Source: JARRLC01 sp050290865 (GTDB taxonomy: Bacteria > Pseudomonadota > Alphaproteobacteria > Rhizobiales > Rhodomicrobiaceae). From it: a DNA stretch of 12,272 nt. This document shows, piece by piece, positions 5,780 through 12,272 of this stretch. How positions within the stretch are numbered: position 1 is the stretch's first letter; each line of letters starts with the position of its first letter. The position numbers were made by a program, and so were the translations under genes. The stretch spans positions 1 to 12,272 of the forward strand of contig JBNKIW010000061.1 in NCBI GenBank assembly GCA_050290865.1. Reading direction: 5' to 3'. Under the pieces are notes generated by a model. That model was not told the origin of the DNA, did not search any database, and saw only the letters and a list, made by a program, of their open reading frames with translations.

Positions 5780-6616
5780 CTATCTGGCGGCTGGCGTCAC
5801 GACCAAAGGCCACGGGGCCGGGGTGATCCAGCTTTCCTGGCATTCTATCAGCCGCAGTTCATCGCAGCCTTCGCTTGCGCCGATGACGGCCTCCAGCCCC
5901 GCGGTCGCCAGTGCGAGCGCGTCCGGCAGGGACCGCAGCCGCAGGAAATGCGCCAGAAACAACGCCGCGAAGAGGTCGCCGCTGCCATGCGCCACCGCCG
6001 GGCGCCGCGCCACCGCCGCCAACCAGGCGCTCCCCTGAACGTGGACGAGGTTCACGAGTTCGGCACCGGACGCGCCCGGTACCGATGTCGCGAGCACGGC
6101 TCCGGCCAGTCTCCCCGCCGCCCGCGCGGCTTCGGCGGACGTCTTCACCGCGGTGCCCGTGAGCCAACTCAGTTCGAAGCAATTCGGCGTGACTATATCG
6201 GCAAGCGGTACGAGCGCATCGCGGACGGACGCCGCCGCGTCCTCGCCGATGTAGAGGCCGTGCGGTTCGTCACCGAGGATTGGATCGCAAGCATAAAGGA
6301 GGCCGGGGTTCCGTGTCTTGAGCTTTCCGATCCACTCACCCGCCAGCGCTGCGTGTTCCGCACTCGGCATGTAGCCGGTGAAGACAGCGTCAATACCCTC
6401 CAACTGGCCATTGGCCCGAAGCGCTTCCAACATGGCGTTCAGCGTCTCCGGCGGCACACGCAAGCCCGCGATATGCGGATAGCCGGGGCGGTTCGACAGC
6501 ATGACCGTCGGCAGCGTGATCGCTTCGAGCCCCAGCCGCTGCCACACGAACACCGCCGCAGAATGCCCCACATGGCCGTAAGCCACTTGCGACGACAGGC
6601 TGAGAATTGCGGGCAT
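5780..6616 (-). CDS. pdxY: Pyridoxal kinase (PdxY/PdxK type)
   Basis: This enzyme phosphorylates pyridoxal with ATP in the vitamin B6 salvage pathway to make pyridoxal 5'-phosphate. It is a 278-residue cytosolic protein of the ribokinase superfamily. The N-terminus ILSLSSQVAYGHVGHSAA is the typical B6-kinase start; SNRPGYPHIAG and VFTGYMPSAEH follow. DPILGDEPHGLYI (Asp111) and IVTPNCFELSWLTG (Asn145, Glu148) are the nucleotide and metal region. GSGDLFAALFLAHF carries the catalytic base Asp214. The length is normal. I chose ATG 6616 because this N-terminus matches the family directly; the frame stays open 145 codons further upstream into the divergent lyase gene, which is a shadow. It is convergent with the cytochrome gene and shares a 99-base upstream region with the CoA ester lyase gene. 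PdxK and PdxY cannot be separated with certainty by eye. Confidence 0.93.
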   Translation of the reverse strand: MPAILSLSSQVAYGHVGHSAAVFVWQRLGLEAITLPTVMLSNRPGYPHIAGLRVPPETLNAMLEALRANGQLEGIDAVFTGYMPSAEHAALAGEWIGKLKTRNPGLLYACDPILGDEPHGLYIGEDAAASVRDALVPLADIVTPNCFELSWLTGTAVKTSAEAARAAGRLAGAVLATSVPGASGAELVNLVHVQGSAWLAAVARRPAVAHGSGDLFAALFLAHFLRLRSLPDALALATAGLEAVIGASEGCDELRLIECQESWITPAPWPLVVTPAAR

Positions 6617-6660
6617 ACACGCCTCAACTAGGACTGTTGCAGAACCGGCGGCTCGGCTAT

Positions 6661-6673
6661 TTTGCCGTGCAAA
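6661..6673. promoter_or_regulatory. Small palindrome between divergent pdxY and CoA ester lyase genes
   Basis: TTTGC-CGT-GCAAA is a perfect 5-3-5 inverted repeat in the 99-base region shared by the two divergent genes. Size and position fit a repressor or activator binding site, but no regulator gene is nearby and such a short palindrome can arise by chance. Confidence 0.25.
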
Positions 6674-6715
6674 CGGGGACACTATCGTCCCGCGCTCCGA
6701 AGGCAAAGGAAAACC

Positions 6716-7606
6716 ATGACGACCATACGCCCCCGCCGCAGCGTGCTCTACATGCCGGGATCGAACGCCCGCGCGCTTGAGAAGGCCAAGACGCTGGACG
6801 CCGACGCCCTCATCCTCGACCTGGAGGACGCGGTCGCGCCGGACGCCAAGGAGGCGGCGCGCGCGGCGGTCGTCGCAGCGGTGAAGGCGGGCGGATACGG
6901 GCGGCGCGAGATTGCCATTCGCGTGAACGGGCTGGCGACACCCTGGGGCAAGGACGACCTCGTGGCGGCGGCCACGGCCGGCGCCGACGCGATCCTCATC
7001 CCCAAGGTGAACGGTGCGGGCGAACTCGTCGTCGCGCGCGCGCTGCTGCAAACGGACCGCGCACCGGCCTCGCTGGCCCTGTGGGCGATGATGGAGACAC
7101 CGCTCGCCATCATCAACGCCGCGGACATTGCCGCCGCCGGACCCGCCGCCGCCTATCCGCTGACCGTGTTCATCATGGGCACCAACGACCTCGCCAAGGA
7201 GACACGGGCGGGCTTCGACGCGGGGCGCATGGCGATGCTGCCGTGGCTGTCATCCTGCGTTCTCGCCGCGCGGACGGCGGGCATCGACGTAATCGACGGG
7301 GTTTACAATGCCCTCGGCGACGAGGCGGGCCTGCGCGCCGAATGCGAGCAGGGGCGGCTTCTGGGCATGGACGGCAAGACGCTCATTCACCCCAATCAGA
7401 TCGCGCCGTGCAACGAGACGTTCAGCCCGGCGGAGGCCGAGGTTGAGTGGGCGCGCAAGGTGATCGCGGCGTTCGAGGCGCCGGAAAATGCCGGGAAAGG
7501 CGCCATCAGCCTGGAGGGGCGCATGGTGGAACTGCTCCACGCGGAGATGGCGCGGCGCGTGGTCGCGATCGCCGATGCGATTGCGGAGCGCTGCGCGGCG
7601 GGATAG
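6716..7606 (+). CDS. CoA ester lyase of the HpcH/HpaI-CitE family (malyl-CoA lyase/thioesterase-like)
   Basis: This 296-residue TIM-barrel enzyme acts on beta-hydroxyacyl-CoA esters such as malyl-CoA or citramalyl-CoA. Visible motifs are RRSVLYMPGSNARALEKAK (CoA/substrate binding), ALILDLEDAVAPDAK, the conserved arginine in IAIRVNG (Arg69), ILIPKVNG, metal-binding Glu127 in AMMETPLAI, Asp158 in MGTNDLAKE, and DGKTLIHPNQI near 219-229. The C-terminal GRMVELLHAEMARR is typical of CitE/Mcl2 proteins. The length (about 290) fits the shorter CitE/Mcl2 type better than Mcl1 (about 320). In Rhodobacter the Mcl2 type is an (S)-malyl-CoA thioesterase of the ethylmalonyl-CoA pathway; that role here is inference, as no other pathway gene is present. 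Start: ATG 6716 has AGGA 6707-6710 upstream, and the protein begins right before the conserved motif. The gene sits directly ahead of dnaG with a 181-base gap in which I see no gene. Confidence 0.88.
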   Translation: MTTIRPRRSVLYMPGSNARALEKAKTLDADALILDLEDAVAPDAKEAARAAVVAAVKAGGYGRREIAIRVNGLATPWGKDDLVAAATAGADAILIPKVNGAGELVVARALLQTDRAPASLALWAMMETPLAIINAADIAAAGPAAAYPLTVFIMGTNDLAKETRAGFDAGRMAMLPWLSSCVLAARTAGIDVIDGVYNALGDEAGLRAECEQGRLLGMDGKTLIHPNQIAPCNETFSPAEAEVEWARKVIAAFEAPENAGKGAISLEGRMVELLHAEMARRVVAIADAIAERCAAG

Positions 7607-7787
7607 CGCGACTTCAGCCGTATCCGCCTTCGATGGTCCCGCGAGCAGGTGAGGTTATGCACACACGCTCCACATGGACCGCAACGCGGCACCGCTTGCA
7701 TCTGGCGAATCACATAAGACTGTCAGGACGCTGCGGGGCGGCTGCTGATCTGGGCAGAGGCGCCGCTTCGCGTGCTGGGGGCCCAAG

Positions 7788-9749
7788 ATGCGTTTTCCAC
7801 CATCACTGCTCGATGAAATCCGCGCCCGCCTGCCGGTGAGCCAGGTCATCGGGCGGCGCGTGAAGCTCAAGCGCACAGGCCGCGAACATACCGGCCTTTC
7901 CCCCTTCAAGCACGAGAAGACGCCGTCCTTCACCGTCAACGACCAGAAGGGCTTCTATCACTGCTTCGCCAGCGGAGAGCATGGCGATATCTTCACCTTC
8001 CTGATGAAGGCCGAGGGGCTGTCCTTCCCCGAGGCGGTCGAGCGCCTGGCGGGCGAGGCGGGCGTGGAATTGCCCAAGACGACGCCGCAGGCCGAGGCGC
8101 GCGAAGAAGAAAGCGTGCGGCTGAAGAAGCTGGTGGAGGCGGCCGCGGTTTTCTATCAGGCGGCGCTGGGCACCGCGGCGGGCCGTGATGCGCGCGAATA
8201 TCTGGAGCGGCGCGGCCTCGCCCCCGCCGATATCCAGACCTTCCGCCTCGGCTATGCGCCGCGGGGACGCCATGCGCTCAAGGAACACCTCGCCGCGAAG
8301 GGCTTCTCCCAGGAGGACATGGCCTTGAGTGGCATGCTGATTTCCGGCGCCGACATCCCCGTCAGCTACGACCGTTTCCGCCACCGCCTGATGTTTCCCA
8401 TCACCGACGCGCGGGGGGCGGTGATCGCCTTCGGCGGCCGTGCGCTCGACGCCGACCAGCAGCCCAAATACCTCAATTCGCCGGAAACGCCGCTCTTCCA
8501 CAAGGGCGCGACGCTCTATAACGCGGCGATGGCGCGCAAGGCCGCCCATGAGCGCGGCACGGTGATCGTCGCCGAGGGCTACATGGATGTTATCGCGCTC
8601 GCCCGCGCCGGGTTCCCCAATGCCGTCGCCCCACTCGGCACCGCGCTGACGCCCGACCAGCTCAAGATCCTCTGGCGCATGGCGGCCGAGCCGCTCCTCT
8701 GCTTCGACGGCGACAGCGCGGGGCGCAAAGCCGCCCATCGCGCCGTGGAGACGGCCCTGCCGCTTCTCGCACCCGGCAGAAGCCTTGCCTTCACCTTCCT
8801 GCCCGAGGGCCTTGATCCGGATGACCTGCTGCGCCAGCAGGGACGCGAAGCCGTCGCCGCCGCGCTGGGCGAGACGCGCCCGCTGGTGGACGTACTCTGG
8901 GCCAGGGAGTTTGACGCCTCCGCTCTCTCGACGCCCGAGCGCCGCGCGCAGTTCGACAAGCGGCTCGATGAGCTTGTGGGGTCCATCACGGACAAGACCG
9001 TACAGCATTATTACGGGCGCGAATTGCGGCGGCGTCTGCGCGAGCATTTCAGCGGCTTCACGCCCTGGCAGAACCGTGCGGGTGGCGCGGGACAGAACCA
9101 CGGGCAGGCGCGGCCCAATGGCAGCAGATTTGCGGGCGCGCAAGGAGCCAGACGCCCCCTCACCAGCGGCTTCACCGGCTCGGCGCGTCCGCCCTTCGCA
9201 CCCGCGCAAGGGGCAACCGCTTCCCTCGCTGAAAGCGCCCTCTTGCGGCCCACCGCGCTCGCCCTGCCCGGCCGGGAAGTGCTGATTTTGCTAACCATTG
9301 TCAACCACCCCTGGCTGCTCGATGACTGCGCCGAGGACATCGCGGCGATCCATTTTGAGGCGATTCCGCTACATCAGCTTCGCGATCGTATTCTCTCTAT
9401 TCATAGTGAGCACTTTCCCCTTGACAAAGAAGGCCTCCGTCATCAACTGAACGAGTTAGGTCAGGGGAACCTCCTGGCTCAGGTAGAGCACGCCATAACG
9501 CACAACAGCGATTGGAACACGCAGCCTCACACTTCGCACGAAGATGTCTTGATAGGCTGGCGGCATATGCTGGCGCTGCACCGTAAAGCAGTTGAGTTGA
9601 AACGGGAGCTGGAGTCGGCCGAGCACGCGTTTGCAATAGAGCAATCAGAAGAGAATTACCTCAGACTGCGCGACCTTCGCGAGCAGGTGCTGAGCGCCGA
9701 GGGCGTTCAGGCTGCGGTTGATGGTTATGGTAAGAGCATCAGTGGCTAG
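7788..9749 (+). CDS. dnaG: DNA primase DnaG
   Basis: Makes the RNA primers for the replication fork and is recruited by the DnaB helicase. It has 653 residues, slightly long for the family, in the usual order. The N-terminal CHC2 domain (1-95) begins MRFPPSLLDEIRARLPVSQV. The catalytic core spans about 110-420 and has the TOPRIM domain: Glu263 in VAEGYMDVIAL, and Asp307 and Asp309 in LCFDGDSAGRKAA. A glycine/alanine-rich linker covers about 427-490, and the C-terminal helicase-binding domain about 495-645. In the zinc-binding motif the usual Cys-His-Cys-Cys has become Ser38, Lys41, Cys59 and Ser62, so zinc is probably not bound; I recall similar replacements in Bradyrhizobium-type primases. 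GGGGG at 7777-7781 supports the ATG at 7788. GC content falls from about 70% (8401-8580) to about 53% (9361-9660) in the part encoding the C-terminal domain, although the protein still matches the family to its end. Confidence 0.96.
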   Translation: MRFPPSLLDEIRARLPVSQVIGRRVKLKRTGREHTGLSPFKHEKTPSFTVNDQKGFYHCFASGEHGDIFTFLMKAEGLSFPEAVERLAGEAGVELPKTTPQAEAREEESVRLKKLVEAAAVFYQAALGTAAGRDAREYLERRGLAPADIQTFRLGYAPRGRHALKEHLAAKGFSQEDMALSGMLISGADIPVSYDRFRHRLMFPITDARGAVIAFGGRALDADQQPKYLNSPETPLFHKGATLYNAAMARKAAHERGTVIVAEGYMDVIALARAGFPNAVAPLGTALTPDQLKILWRMAAEPLLCFDGDSAGRKAAHRAVETALPLLAPGRSLAFTFLPEGLDPDDLLRQQGREAVAAALGETRPLVDVLWAREFDASALSTPERRAQFDKRLDELVGSITDKTVQHYYGRELRRRLREHFSGFTPWQNRAGGAGQNHGQARPNGSRFAGAQGARRPLTSGFTGSARPPFAPAQGATASLAESALLRPTALALPGREVLILLTIVNHPWLLDDCAEDIAAIHFEAIPLHQLRDRILSIHSEHFPLDKEGLRHQLNELGQGNLLAQVEHAITHNSDWNTQPHTSHEDVLIGWRHMLALHRKAVELKRELESAEHAFAIEQSEENYLRLRDLREQVLSAEGVQAAVDGYGKSISG

Positions 9750-9756
9750 AGGGGCG

Positions 9757-9786
9757 TTGCCAGGGAGCGTTCGCTTCATGGATAAT
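9757..9786 (+). promoter_or_regulatory. Sigma-70-type promoter for rpoD
   Basis: TTGCCA (9757-9762) matches the -35 consensus at 5 of 6 positions and GATAAT (9781-9786) matches the -10 at 5 of 6, with an 18-base spacer. It begins 7 bases after the dnaG stop codon. Transcription would start near 9793, leaving about 270 bases before the rpoD ATG. It would let the housekeeping sigma factor drive its own gene. No heat-shock promoter was recognised. Confidence 0.5.
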
Positions 9787-9969
9787 TAACTCAGTCACAT
9801 TAACCATATTTTTTGAGGCGAATCATTCTGCATTGCGGCGCAGCGAAAGCTCGGGGCTCTTCTGGCGAAAGACCGGATACACAGGAATTGTTGAGGAAGA
9901 CGGACCGCGCCGCCCAACCTGAAGCGGGCAAAGTCCGGTGTCCTCGACAAGATCGTTAACGCGAAAGGC

Positions 9970-10011
9970 GCGCTTGTGCCGGCACCGCGCGGCAGCGGCC
10001 GGGGCACGCGC
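9970..10011 (+). promoter_or_regulatory. Hairpin in the rpoD leader
   Basis: GCGC-TT-GTGCC (9970-9980) pairs with GGCAC-GCGC (10003-10011), nine base pairs with a two-base bulge; the 22-base interior is itself GC-rich and can pair further. It ends 54 bases before the rpoD start codon and has no T-run, so it is not a classical terminator. In such GC-rich DNA a hairpin like this can arise by chance. Confidence 0.3.
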
Positions 10012-10065
10012 AAGACAAGCTTTTGGGAAGCCCTGTTCGTAACAGGCGTCCATCTGGAGTAAGGG

Positions 10066-12120
<2,055 letters not shown>

Positions 12121-12184
12121 GCGCTAAAGAACCCGTCCACTTTAAGCTGGTGACGTTTCGAAACAGGCGGCGGGCCGGCCGACT

Positions 12185-12272
12185 GGTTCTGTCGCAAATT
12201 TCTAACCCAGTCGCAGCAAAGCGTATCCCCGGACGCAGTTATTGCAGCGAGTGCAGCAAACTGCTGAAATGC
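12185..12272. mobile_element. Possible end of an IS6-like insertion sequence
   Basis: GGTTCTGTCGCAAATTTC at 12185-12202 closely resembles IS6-group terminal repeats (for example, IS26 ends begin GGCACTGTTGCAAA). If real, the element starts 64 bases after the rpoD stop codon and continues past the window, with its transposase gene outside. No transposase coding sequence is visible in the remaining 70 bases, and the other terminus and target duplication (expected 8 bases, GGCCGACT at 12177-12184) cannot be checked. Confidence 0.42.

Larger units (their letters stand above)
9750..10065 (+). other. 316-base gap between dnaG and rpoD: promoter and long rpoD leader
   Basis: No gene is seen here. 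The left end holds the candidate rpoD promoter and an AT-rich patch (9780-9820). The right half holds a GC-rich hairpin and, at 10056-10059, the GGAG ribosome-binding site of rpoD. No intrinsic terminator for dnaG is evident, so read-through from dnaG into rpoD is possible. Short open frames on either strand resemble no protein I recognise. Confidence 0.5.

Noticed and set aside
6632..6645. CTGTTGCAGAACC, similar to an IS6 terminal repeat
   Set aside because: It fits neither orientation of the repeat well, no transposase or second end is near, and it sits in an ordinary divergent intergenic region.
6617..7051. 145-codon N-terminal extension of the pyridoxal kinase frame
   Set aside because: The extension overlaps the divergent CoA ester lyase gene and adds sequence before a perfectly normal kinase N-terminus.
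7803..9209. 468-codon minus-strand frame opposite dnaG
   Set aside because: Complementary shadow of a well-supported primase gene; composition is typical of antisense reading of GC-rich codons.

Overview
The window is GC-rich chromosomal DNA, about 65-70% GC in most coding regions. It looks like an alphaproteobacterium, most likely of the Hyphomicrobiales (rhizobial) lineage. The reasons are a primase-sigma-70 pair (dnaG followed by rpoD), a small DUF2842-type membrane protein, a TIGR01459-type HAD hydrolase, and a DnaG whose zinc-binding residues are mostly replaced, as I recall from Bradyrhizobium-type primases. The genus cannot be fixed from this sequence alone.

Left part, 1-1290: a worn region. 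The first ~200 bases are the 3' end of an IS6-family transposase gene on the plus strand. Just past it, on the minus strand, lie the remains of a urease accessory operon. ureF is cut after about 106 codons at the insertion element, and ureE has a complete histidine-rich tail but no usable start codon. No ureC is present upstream of ureE, so these genes look like leftovers of a lost or rearranged urease cluster. A 41-base three-way palindrome (1152-1192) lies between ureE and the next gene.

Middle left, 1291-4216: minus-strand genes. A complete Do-family periplasmic serine protease with two PDZ domains is followed upstream by a 65-residue DUF2842-like membrane protein. Beyond that is the broken C-terminal remnant of a CHAT-domain (caspase-like) protein, which has a frameshift and no N-terminal part.

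Centre, 4217-7606: a plus-strand HAD-IIA sugar-phosphatase-like gene that is probably read from a leaderless transcript; an exported class II (c'/c556-like) cytochrome c; a convergent pyridoxal kinase gene (pdxY, minus strand); and a divergent CitE/malyl-CoA-lyase-like CoA ester lyase gene.

Right part, 7788-12272: dnaG (primase) and rpoD (housekeeping sigma factor), the core information-processing genes. The last third of dnaG is clearly less GC-rich than the rest. rpoD has a good sigma-70-type promoter right after the dnaG stop codon and a leader of roughly 270 nt containing a possible hairpin. The window ends in a sequence that resembles an IS6-family terminal repeat, so IS6-type sequences may lie at both ends of this segment.

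I found no RNA genes, no CRISPR array and no convincing new multi-gene system. The most interesting content is the genome decay and rearrangement on the left and the compositional and regulatory features around dnaG-rpoD.
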